A stretch of DNA of 64,000 nt from Planctomycetaceae bacterium. GTDB lineage: Bacteria > Planctomycetota > Planctomycetia > Pirellulales > Thermoguttaceae. The translations under genes and the position numbers were made by a program. Below the pieces are notes generated by a model. It did no database searches. It was given only the letters and a program-made list of their open reading frames with translations, and was not told the origin of the DNA. The stretch is taken from NCBI GenBank assembly GCA_004556055.1, contig SFIW01000007.1:4568-68567 (forward strand). The letters run 5' to 3'. The first letter of the stretch is position 1; the number at the start of each line of letters is the position of its first letter. Below, piece by piece: positions 35,714 through 43,992 of this stretch.

Positions 35714-37030
35714 ATGAAAACCGCAGAAAGTCGCCGCGTTTTTTTAAATTCACGAACCATCGCGGGCACTCTTTTTACCGGGTTGACATTAGCCCCCGTT
35801 CATGCCGGCGAACGCAATGAGTTAAAAGTCGGATTGATTGGATGCGGCGGTCGTGGAAACGGGGCGGCGGTCAATACTTTGTCCGCAGATCCCAATACGA
35901 AGCTTTACGCAGTTGCCGACGCATTTATGCCAAAGGCGCAGAGCGCGGCGGAAGGGCTTAAACTTCAGTTTGAGGATCGGGTCGACGTCGAAGGGCGCAT
36001 TTTTGCCGGACTCGACGCTTATAAGCAAGTGATAGATTGCTGCGACGTCGTTCTTTTGTGCGAAGTCCCCGGTTTTCGGTTCCGTTCTCTTGCCTACGCC
36101 GTTGAACAGGGTAAGCACGTATTCTGCGAAAAGCCCGTGGCGACGGATGCGCCGACGTTGCGTTCTGTGATCGAATCGTCTAAGATTGCGAAAGAAAAGG
36201 GCCTTACTCTCGTGTCGGGCCTTTGCTGGAGATATGACCTGAACGTCAGAGATATTATGCAACGCGTCCTTGACGGAGCGATTGGCGATATTACGTCGGC
36301 TCGACTCACGTACATGGGCGGAAATCACGGGCCGCGACCTCGCGTGGAAGGAGACACGGAACTTATTTCGCAGGTTCGGAATTGGTATAATCACGCGTGG
36401 CTTTCCGGCGATTTTAACGTGGAACAACATGTCCACACCCTCGATAAGGGCTTGTGGGCGATGCACGACGTTGCTCCTGCAACGTGCTATGGACTTGGCG
36501 GACGTATGGTTTGCGTCGCGGAGCCCGGAAACGGAGATATCTACGACTCCATGGCGTCTGTTTTCGAGTATCCCAACGGCACGACATTGTATTCCTATTG
36601 CCGTCATCAGAGCGGAACCTGGGGAGAGAACAACGCCACGTTCTCCGGAACGAAGGGGTATGTATCGTCCGTCTTAGGTCGCGGGGTCATAACCGATCTC
36701 GACGGCAAGGTTATTTACGAACGTAAGAACGTCGCTTCGGATATGTATCTTATCGAACATCAAGAGATGTATAAATCAATCCGCGGCGAAGTCGATACGA
36801 TCAATAACGGCGATTACATGTCGAAAGCGACGATGATGGGAATTATGTCGCGCGAGGCGTGTTATACGGGCCAAAAGATTACATGGGACGAAGCTCTTAA
36901 CTCCGACAAGTCATACGGGCCTAGCGAATATACTCCCGACGGAATTCCGGCGAACGTTCCGGATGAACAAGGCCGATACAAAATTCAAGTACCAGGTTTG
37001 GGACAAGTTTATCATTCCGTGTCGCGGTAA
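35714..37030 (+). CDS. Gfo/Idh/MocA-family oxidoreductase (tandem copy 1)
   Basis: The 438-residue product has an N-terminal leader with a twin-arginine-like start (ESRRVFLNSRTIAGTLFTGLTLAP). A Rossmann fold follows (LKVGLIGCGGRGNGAAVNTL, LYAVADAFMPKA), with HVFCEKPVATD giving the catalytic-region EKP. The C-terminal domain includes WRYDLNVRDIM and NVEQHVHTLDK. A TTG three bases upstream is also possible; AGGAG at 35701-35705 suits the ATG. It is closely paralogous to the next gene along its whole length. Likely an exported sugar oxidoreductase; substrate unknown. Confidence 0.9.
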   Translation: MKTAESRRVFLNSRTIAGTLFTGLTLAPVHAGERNELKVGLIGCGGRGNGAAVNTLSADPNTKLYAVADAFMPKAQSAAEGLKLQFEDRVDVEGRIFAGLDAYKQVIDCCDVVLLCEVPGFRFRSLAYAVEQGKHVFCEKPVATDAPTLRSVIESSKIAKEKGLTLVSGLCWRYDLNVRDIMQRVLDGAIGDITSARLTYMGGNHGPRPRVEGDTELISQVRNWYNHAWLSGDFNVEQHVHTLDKGLWAMHDVAPATCYGLGGRMVCVAEPGNGDIYDSMASVFEYPNGTTLYSYCRHQSGTWGENNATFSGTKGYVSSVLGRGVITDLDGKVIYERKNVASDMYLIEHQEMYKSIRGEVDTINNGDYMSKATMMGIMSREACYTGQKITWDEALNSDKSYGPSEYTPDGIPANVPDEQGRYKIQVPGLGQVYHSVSR

Positions 37031-37134
37031 AAGACGTCGAAACGGAAAGTTGACGAATAGTATGTTTTTTTGTTAAATATAGCGCGTAGCGATAAGCGCC
37101 TTTAACTTTTACCCCTTGCAATGGAGATTTTACA

Positions 37135-38442
37135 ATGAGTCTTTCTCGTCGTAACTTCCTTAAGACGAGCGCGATTGGCGTCGCCGCTCTTTCCGCCTCT
37201 AATCTTCCTCGCGTTCACGCCGGTGAAGACAACCTCATTAAAGTAGCGCTTATCGGCTGCGGCGGACGTGGTCGCGGAGCCGCTGCGAATACATTGAACG
37301 CCGATCCCAATAGCAAGATCGTCGCTGTCGCCGACGCCTTCATGCCTAAGGCTAAGGGCGCGGTCGAAGGTCTTGAAGCCGCTTTTGGCGACAGAATCGA
37401 CGTTGGCGATCGCATCTTCGCCGGTCTTGACGCGTACAAAGACGCGATCGACGCCGCGGATCTCGTCCTCCTTTGCGAAGCTCCCGGTTTCCGTTATCGC
37501 TCTCTCGAATACGCCGTTGCTCAGGGCAAGCATGTTTTCTGCGAAAAGCCTGTCGCAACCGACGTTTTGGGTATCCGTTCAGTCATGGAATCCACCAAGA
37601 TTGCAAAGGAAAAGGGTTTGACGCTTGTTTCCGGTCTTTGCTGGCGCTATGACCTCAACGTCAAAGACGTCATGGAACGCGTATGCGGCGGCGAAATCGG
37701 TGAAATCACCTCCGGTCGCTTGACCTATCTCACCAGCCAGCTTTGGAGCCGTCCTCGCGCTGAAGGCGACACCGAAATGATGGCGCAGGTTCGCAACTGG
37801 TACAACTACGCGTGGCTTTCGGGCGACTTCAACATCGAACAGCACGTTCATACCCTTGATAAGGCTCTGTGGGCGATGGGCGACGTCGCTCCTTCGACCT
37901 GCTACGGCTTAGGCGCGCGTATGCAACGCGTCGCGCAGCCCGCCAATGGCGATATCTACGACTCCATGGCCGCCGTCTTTGAATATCCGAACGGTACGAC
38001 TTTCTACTCCTTCTGCCGTCAGCAGAACGGTTGCTGGGGCGAAAACCAGGCGTACTTCGCCGGAACGAAGGGCTTCGCGTCGATCCTCGGTCGCGGTCGC
38101 ATCACCGATCTCGACGGCAAGGTCATCTACGAACAGGAACGCGTTGATTCCGATATGTACACCCTTGAACACGTCGAACTTTACAAGTCCATCCGCGGTA
38201 AGATCGACACGATCAACAACGGCGATTACATGGCGAAGGCGACGATGATGGGTATCATGGCGCGCGAAGCTTGCTATACTGGTAAGAAGTTGAACTGGGA
38301 CGAAGAACTCAAGTCTGAAAAGTCCTATCGTCCTAGCTCTTACGATTGGGACGGCACGCCGTGGAATACGCCCGATGAAAACGGTCGCCTCAAGATTCAG
38401 GTTCCCGGTATCGGTCAGGTTTACCACACCGTCACCCGCTGA
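37135..38442 (+). CDS. Gfo/Idh/MocA-family oxidoreductase (tandem copy 2)
   Basis: The 435-residue product has a Tat-like leader (MSLSRRNFLKTSAIGVAAL) and the Rossmann motif IKVALIGCGGRGRGAAANTL. It carries HVFCEKPVATD, WRYDLNVKDVM and NIEQHVHTLDK. Long stretches are identical to copy 1, for example KEKGLTLVSGLCWRYDLNV, so the pair arose by tandem duplication. Codon use is visibly richer in C-ending codons than copy 1, suggesting higher expression. GGAG precedes the ATG by eight bases. A hairpin follows the gene. Substrate unknown; GalT and an MFS transporter follow on the same strand. Confidence 0.92.
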   Translation: MSLSRRNFLKTSAIGVAALSASNLPRVHAGEDNLIKVALIGCGGRGRGAAANTLNADPNSKIVAVADAFMPKAKGAVEGLEAAFGDRIDVGDRIFAGLDAYKDAIDAADLVLLCEAPGFRYRSLEYAVAQGKHVFCEKPVATDVLGIRSVMESTKIAKEKGLTLVSGLCWRYDLNVKDVMERVCGGEIGEITSGRLTYLTSQLWSRPRAEGDTEMMAQVRNWYNYAWLSGDFNIEQHVHTLDKALWAMGDVAPSTCYGLGARMQRVAQPANGDIYDSMAAVFEYPNGTTFYSFCRQQNGCWGENQAYFAGTKGFASILGRGRITDLDGKVIYEQERVDSDMYTLEHVELYKSIRGKIDTINNGDYMAKATMMGIMAREACYTGKKLNWDEELKSEKSYRPSSYDWDGTPWNTPDENGRLKIQVPGIGQVYHTVTR

Positions 38443-38467
38443 TCCTAGCTGTAATTTGCGAAATTAA

Positions 38468-38503
38468 GAGCAAGACGAGGGGCTTAGTTTTCGCGTCTTG
38501 CTC
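38468..38503 (+). terminator. Probable terminator after the tandem oxidoreductases
   Basis: A 10-bp perfect stem (GAGCAAGACG with CGTCTTGCTC) and 16-base loop. The following T-run is weak (GCTGTTTA). Confidence 0.6.
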
Positions 38504-38619
38504 GCTGTTTAGAAGAAGTGACAAACGTCGATCTAGATTTTCGTCTAGCGTCGGCGTTTTAATGATTTAAACCCTGTGTGTTTTTGCGGAGCGATATCGT
38601 CTCCCCAAGTTGATCTCAA

Positions 38620-39885
38620 GTGGACTCAGAAGAAACGCATTTACGAGCCTCTGTTTCGCAGGGGCATTATTCCGATTTTAGACTCGACCCTCTCACTGAT
38701 CGTTGGACGCTGATAGCCGAAGGTCGTGGAAAGAGACCGGAGTCGATCTCTTCGCATCGAAATGGAGAAGGGGGGGGCGATAAGTCGTCTACGCCTATTT
38801 CAGAATCGGAAGCGCAGGACTTCGCGCCGCACAAAGATTGCGTTTTCTGTCCCGGCAATGAGCAAATTACGACTGAGACTGTCGCTTCGATAGTTGAGAA
38901 TCCGAACGGGAAAGGGGAAAAATATACGGTTAAAACGCTCGAGAGGGATGGGAATCTGGAAGGGCTTCATTGGCTTGGGCGCGTAATCGAGAATAAGTTT
39001 CCTGCCTTCAGAATCGATCCAGCGCGCTTTACTCATCCCAAGGGATTTGACGAGCTACGACGTCTTTTCCACGACGGTAAATTGTCGCTCAAGGAACGCT
39101 TTTTTCAGAAGATAGACGCGGTAGGGCGTCACGAAGTGGCGATCGACGCAAGGCGCCACCTTCGCGGATGGGCAGAAATGTCCGAGGTTGAGATTGTCCT
39201 GGCTTTTCGGTTGTTGCAAAACCGATTGCAGGAGTTTAGAGCTTCTGGTTTATACGATTATGCGTTCTTCTTTAAGAATGTCGGCGCCAACGCGGGCGCG
39301 TCGCAACCGCATACGCATTGCCAACTTACGGGAAACGTCGTAATTCCCGACGACGTCTGCTCGCAAGTGAAGCGCGTCGCGCGATATGAACGCATTCGTC
39401 AAGAACACGGAGAAAGCGCCTCTTTCTGGGAGGCGTTGATGGCGATGGAAATAGAAGCGGGCTCACGAATCGTCGCGAAAACAGATTCTTTCGCGCTCTA
39501 TTGCCCTTATGCGAGTCGCTTTCCTTTGCAGGTTGAAATTTGTCCCTTATTCGACGGAGCGTTTGAAGATTATGACGAGTCGACTCTTAGCGAGATTGCA
39601 AAGCTCGCTCGCAATGCGCTTCGCGCGTTGCAGGAAACGAAACGTCGTTATCGACCGTTGGATTTGACGCCTCTTGATTATAATGTAGTTATGACGAATC
39701 AACCGTACCGTTTAGAATCGGAGATGACTGAGGTTCTCGCGATTTTTCGACCTCGCCTAACGATCCTGCCCAGTCTTGTAAAGAAAGCCGGTTACGAACA
39801 CGGCAGCGGTATTGATATTAATCCAATAGCGCCAGAAACAGCGGCCGCTTATTTACGCGACGCGTTCCTTCATTTATTGCCATGA
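38620..39885 (+). CDS. galT: Galactose-1-phosphate uridylyltransferase
   Basis: A 421-residue HIT-superfamily enzyme. It has DPLTDRWTLIAEGRGKRP at the N-terminus, CVFCPGNEQIT (zinc-type cysteines), NKFPAF, and FFKNVGANAGASQPHTHCQL, where H231-x-H233-x-Q235 is the catalytic HxHxQ motif. It exchanges UMP between UDP-glucose and galactose-1-phosphate in the Leloir pathway. An acidic, Ser-rich insertion lies at about residues 45-70. The start is GTG with no clear ribosome-binding site, so the N-terminus is uncertain. No galK or galE is adjacent; an MFS transporter follows 81 bp downstream. Confidence 0.88.
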   Translation: MDSEETHLRASVSQGHYSDFRLDPLTDRWTLIAEGRGKRPESISSHRNGEGGGDKSSTPISESEAQDFAPHKDCVFCPGNEQITTETVASIVENPNGKGEKYTVKTLERDGNLEGLHWLGRVIENKFPAFRIDPARFTHPKGFDELRRLFHDGKLSLKERFFQKIDAVGRHEVAIDARRHLRGWAEMSEVEIVLAFRLLQNRLQEFRASGLYDYAFFFKNVGANAGASQPHTHCQLTGNVVIPDDVCSQVKRVARYERIRQEHGESASFWEALMAMEIEAGSRIVAKTDSFALYCPYASRFPLQVEICPLFDGAFEDYDESTLSEIAKLARNALRALQETKRRYRPLDLTPLDYNVVMTNQPYRLESEMTEVLAIFRPRLTILPSLVKKAGYEHGSGIDINPIAPETAAAYLRDAFLHLLP

Positions 39886-39966
39886 GGCGACGATAAGCCT
39901 CTTGGTTTTTATGCGGCGTATGCCTGACTCGCCGCGTATCCTATTCTATTTTTCAAGAGGCTTGTT

Positions 39967-41286
39967 ATGAATAGCGTCAAAGCTTCGTCTCAACCGTTGA
40001 AGACGGTTTCGCCTTTCTATCGCTGGGAACTTCTCGCGCTCCTTTTCCTGGCGTATTTCTTTCATCAGTCCGACCGCGCGATATACGGGATCGTTGCAAC
40101 GTCGATTCAAGACGCTTTTGATCTCAACAACAATACGCTGTATGTGACGCGAACGGTCATGTTTACTCTCATGGCTCTTATTGTGCCGATCGCCGGTTAT
40201 TTTGGCGATCGATTCAATAAGCGCAAATTGCTCATAACATGCCTCTTTTGCTGGAGTATCGCGACTGTTTGCACCGGGTGCGTCACTAGTATTTTAGGGA
40301 TGATCGTTTTCAATAGCGTCGGTCTTGTGGTGGCCGAGGCTTTTTACGGTCCGGCGTCTACGAGCCTTATCGCTTCATATCATAAAGAAACTCGCGCTAT
40401 CGCTCTCTCCGTGCATCAAACAGCGGTTTATCTTAGCGTTATTGTCAGCGGTTTTTTAGCCGCGTGGGTATGCGAAAGATTCGGTTGGCGCGGCTCATTC
40501 TGGACTTTTGGCGGCGCAAGTATCCTTGTCGGACTACTCTTAATTTTCCGTTTAAAAGACCCCGCGCGCGTGCGATTTGCCGAAGGTAGTCAGACCGAGA
40601 CCTCCGTAGAAAAACCGTCGGTTCGCGAATTCCTTTCGATGATCTTTCGGAATCGTTCCGCTTTGCTTTTAACGGTCGGTTTTACCGCTATCGTCTTTGT
40701 CAACAACGCGTATCTAAACGTCGTGCCGAAGTTTTTGCAAGAAAAATATGAACTGAGTCAGACGGCGGCGGGATGGAACGGGATGTTTTGGCATCATATC
40801 GCCGCGTTCGGCTGCATCTATTTGGGAGGATGGCTCTCCGATAAGATGGCGAAGAAGTCCCCTAGTTATCGACCGAAACAACAGTTTTTCGCCATGGCGC
40901 TCGGCGCCCCGATTATTGCGTTCATCGGTTCTGTCAACTCTTTGACGGCTTTATATGCTCTCTTCTTTGCGATGGGGATCTGCCGCGGATTCTATGAGTG
41001 CAACACTCATGCTTCCGTCTTTGAAACAGTTCCTGTGAAATATCGTTCGACGACGGTCGGTTTTATGATTTTCTTTGCGTTCATCATCGGCGCTTGGTCG
41101 AGTCAAATGGTCGGCGCGTTTTGCGACTCTTTCGGCGTCGAGAAAGGGTATCGCTACGCCTTCGCCGTTCTCGGCGTCGCGTGGATCATTGGCGCAGCGG
41201 CTGTCGGATGCGCCGCGTTTGGGACTTTCAAAGGGGATCGTCAACGTCGAATCGAATTTGACGAGCAGGAACGACGCGAAGTATGA
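39967..41286 (+). CDS. MFS transporter
   Basis: A 439-residue major-facilitator protein with about twelve membrane segments. It opens with HQSDRAIYGIVATSIQDAF, and the loop 2-3 motif is GYFGDRFNKRKLL, close to the G-x-x-x-D-R-x-G-R-R consensus. Members with such an N-terminus include sugar-phosphate, hexuronate and organic-anion symporters; the substrate is not readable. AGAGG precedes the ATG. It sits between galT and a secreted GHL10 protein, so uptake of a sugar or sugar acid released outside the cell is a reasonable guess. Confidence 0.88.
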   Translation: MNSVKASSQPLKTVSPFYRWELLALLFLAYFFHQSDRAIYGIVATSIQDAFDLNNNTLYVTRTVMFTLMALIVPIAGYFGDRFNKRKLLITCLFCWSIATVCTGCVTSILGMIVFNSVGLVVAEAFYGPASTSLIASYHKETRAIALSVHQTAVYLSVIVSGFLAAWVCERFGWRGSFWTFGGASILVGLLLIFRLKDPARVRFAEGSQTETSVEKPSVREFLSMIFRNRSALLLTVGFTAIVFVNNAYLNVVPKFLQEKYELSQTAAGWNGMFWHHIAAFGCIYLGGWLSDKMAKKSPSYRPKQQFFAMALGAPIIAFIGSVNSLTALYALFFAMGICRGFYECNTHASVFETVPVKYRSTTVGFMIFFAFIIGAWSSQMVGAFCDSFGVEKGYRYAFAVLGVAWIIGAAAVGCAAFGTFKGDRQRRIEFDEQERREV

Positions 41287-41367
41287 CGCCGACCTGATTC
41301 AAAGTCGATTTTTTTCACGTTTTAACCTAGACGCAAAACTTTTCCCCCGTGTGTTGGAGGAACTTAA

Positions 41368-43860
41368 ATGACTAGATTTATTTCTTGCCTGTGCGTCGCG
41401 TTCGTCGCGCTTTGCTTTTTATCAGAAGAGCAAGGTCAACGAGCCTACGCGTTAGACGACGTCGAACGAAAACTTATTTCCGACGCCTTTATGGAGACGT
41501 CTTATTCGTATAACTATGATCAATTCCTTACGTTTGACGACAAGACGAAGTTTTTGGAGCTCCCTTTCGCTTCCAACGAAGAAGCGCATCGAGCGTGTCT
41601 TGACGTTCCGATCAAACAGGACTGCTCGTCTTACGCGTCCTACGAATTGATCGTAAAAGTCGATAAAATGGAGGCGATCGGCTATACCACGTTGTATTTT
41701 CATAGCGGAGACGGATGGTATGGAATGACGGGCGACTCCAAACGTTATTCCGACGGTCGCCTGGTCGTGCGCTTCAATATTGGGGAAGTTCGCCCCGAAG
41801 GAGCCCCCGGAACTTTGGCGGAGGTGGACTCCGTGAGACTCGCCTTCTGGCGTGGAGCGTCTGTTGACGCAACCCTGGAATTCGTGTCTTTTAAGGCGAT
41901 TCGAAGTGATTTTGCGGTTCTAGACGGATACCCGACCGACAGTCCGAGCTATATCGCGTCGACGACGGATCTATTTGAGAAGAGCGGCGTTTTTTGCGAA
42001 CGAGTCGACGTGAAACATGTAACGTTGGATAAGTTGAAGCAATATCGAGCCGTCGTCCTTCCTGTTGGCGGCAACCTTTCGGACGAAACGATCGACTGTT
42101 TATGCCAGTTCGTCGACTCCGGCGGTTTTCTCTTCGTTTTTTATGATAGTCATCCTAAACTTTTGGCGAAATTAGGAGTCGTCAACGAGGGTTTTTGCCG
42201 ACCGTCTCAAGAGGGGCTCGCGATTGACGGGATGCGTTTTGACGAAGACTCCATCCGTTTGGCGAAGGAACGCGGTTTATCGATACCGAGTCGATGTTCT
42301 CAAGATTCTTGGAATTATTACGTCGTTAGTTGCGACGACAAGTTTAAATCGGCGAAAACTAGCGTAATTTACGGCGATAATAAGGCGCACGTTCTGGCCT
42401 ATTGGAGCGAGGAGGGGGAGGCGACGCGCTATCCTTCTCTTATTTTGAGCGGTTCTGGACTCTACTGCTCTCATGTTTTCGACCATATCGACGCCGCGAA
42501 TAAGAAGGGTCTCGTCGCCTCAATCATTGCCGACATTTCTCCCGAATATTTGCGAAACGTTGCGCAAGCCGAATGGGTTTCAATCTTTGACGTCGGCGTT
42601 TATCCCGAGGACGATCGATTCGAGGCGCGGGAAAAGACGCTGAATTTCGTGAAAAAAGAACTTGAAAAACGCAATATAGCCCTTTCCGACGTCTTAAAAT
42701 ACTTGGACAAATCCAACGCTCCAGGCTCTTTAAAGGCCTTGACCTCGCTCGTTAAGCTCTTGGCGGAGATTCGCGACGCCAGGATCGACGATTTCGCAAG
42801 GTCGCTCTCCCCGCGTCAAAATGAAGCTCGTCTCTGGTGGGAACACTCCGGATGCGGCATTTGGCGAGGAGACTGGGATCGCACGATGAAAGAACTCTCC
42901 GACGCGGGATTCAATGGAATCGTGTCGAATATGTTGTGGGGTGGACAAGCTAGCTATAAGAGCAAGGTTCTTCCAAACGATTCTAAAGCGCGTGAATTTG
43001 GGGACCAGATCGAGCAGGCGGTTGCGGCTGGTAAAAAGTATGGCGTCGAGGTTCATGTTTGGATGGTCTGCTTTAACGCGTCCAATTCCTCTAAGGAATT
43101 CCTTGAACAAATGCGTCGCGAAGGCCGGTTGCAACATACGATAAACGGTGAAGAACAACCGTGGCTTTGCCCCTCCTCGCCGCTGAATCGCCAACTCCAA
43201 CTTGACGCGCTCAAGGAAGTAGCGTTCAATTATGACGTCGATGGAATCCACTTCGATTACATTCGATATCCCGACGAAAATTCATGCTTCTGCGACGGTT
43301 GCCGCGAACGTTTTGCCGAGAGTTATTACGAATCGACAGGTCAACGACTCGAGGGCGATCTCGTTGAAGCGATCAAGAAAGACAAGGCAGTCGATTCCGC
43401 GTGGCGACAGTGGCGATGCGATCAAATTACAGCGCTTGTCCGCGAAGTAAGCGAGGCTGTTCGAGAGAAAAAACCGAATGTTCAAATTTCCGCCGCCGTG
43501 TTCCAGGGGTATCCCTGGGTGAAGAAGTCCGTTGGACAAGATTGGGGACTGTGGATCGAAAAGGGATATCTTGATTTCGTGTGTCCGATGGATTACACGG
43601 AAGACCCCTTTTACTTTGAACAGCTTATTAAAAAGCAACTTCCGATAACGCAAGGGAAAGTCCCTCTCTATCCAGGGATCGGCTATTCTTCGACGGGGAA
43701 TAATATGCGTCCCGACGAGGCGATTCTCCAGGCCAATATCGCTCAGCGTCTCGGCACGGAAGGTTTTATTATCTTCAATCTCGATCAACGTTCAGCGGAA
43801 AAAACGTTCCCCGAGTTTAAAAAGGGAATAACTTCCGAAAAGACGAAACGCGCGAACTGA
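41368..43860 (+). CDS. Secreted GHL10-type glycosyl-hydrolase-like protein
   Basis: An 830-residue exported protein with a signal peptide (FISCLCVAFVALCFLSEEQGQRAYA). Residues about 30-190 form a beta-sandwich resembling a carbohydrate-binding module. Residues about 195-400 resemble a class I glutamine-amidotransferase-like/ThuA-type fold (YRAVVLPVGGNLSDETI, FVDSGGFLFVFYDS). Residues about 485-815 match the glycosyl-hydrolase-like 10 barrel: GFNGIVSNMLWGG, GVEVHVWMVCFN, DGIHFDYIRYPD, CDGCRERFAE and DFVCPMDYTED. Members of this barrel family act on polysaccharides or peptidoglycan; the substrate is unknown. It follows the MFS gene by 81 bp, which supports a joint role. Confidence 0.82.
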   Translation: MTRFISCLCVAFVALCFLSEEQGQRAYALDDVERKLISDAFMETSYSYNYDQFLTFDDKTKFLELPFASNEEAHRACLDVPIKQDCSSYASYELIVKVDKMEAIGYTTLYFHSGDGWYGMTGDSKRYSDGRLVVRFNIGEVRPEGAPGTLAEVDSVRLAFWRGASVDATLEFVSFKAIRSDFAVLDGYPTDSPSYIASTTDLFEKSGVFCERVDVKHVTLDKLKQYRAVVLPVGGNLSDETIDCLCQFVDSGGFLFVFYDSHPKLLAKLGVVNEGFCRPSQEGLAIDGMRFDEDSIRLAKERGLSIPSRCSQDSWNYYVVSCDDKFKSAKTSVIYGDNKAHVLAYWSEEGEATRYPSLILSGSGLYCSHVFDHIDAANKKGLVASIIADISPEYLRNVAQAEWVSIFDVGVYPEDDRFEAREKTLNFVKKELEKRNIALSDVLKYLDKSNAPGSLKALTSLVKLLAEIRDARIDDFARSLSPRQNEARLWWEHSGCGIWRGDWDRTMKELSDAGFNGIVSNMLWGGQASYKSKVLPNDSKAREFGDQIEQAVAAGKKYGVEVHVWMVCFNASNSSKEFLEQMRREGRLQHTINGEEQPWLCPSSPLNRQLQLDALKEVAFNYDVDGIHFDYIRYPDENSCFCDGCRERFAESYYESTGQRLEGDLVEAIKKDKAVDSAWRQWRCDQITALVREVSEAVREKKPNVQISAAVFQGYPWVKKSVGQDWGLWIEKGYLDFVCPMDYTEDPFYFEQLIKKQLPITQGKVPLYPGIGYSSTGNNMRPDEAILQANIAQRLGTEGFIIFNLDQRSAEKTFPEFKKGITSEKTKRAN

Positions 43861-43865
43861 AAGAA

Positions 43866-43897
43866 AAGGCTGCGGCGATGAGATTTGCCGCGGCCTT
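43866..43897 (+). terminator. Rho-independent terminator of the GHL10 gene
   Basis: An 11-bp stem with one T-G pair (AAGGCTGCGGC with GCCGCGGCCTT), a 10-base loop and a long T-run. Confidence 0.9.
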
Positions 43898-43992
43898 CTT
43901 TTTTTCTTGTCTTTTAAGATGTTCGATGTGAATTCTAATCGTTCGAAACTGGAACGGATAAAGACCTCGATATCAAGTATCTTCTCCATTAG

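Noticed and set aside
35822..36607. A 261-codon open frame on the minus strand
   Set aside because: Antisense shadow of the first tandem oxidoreductase.
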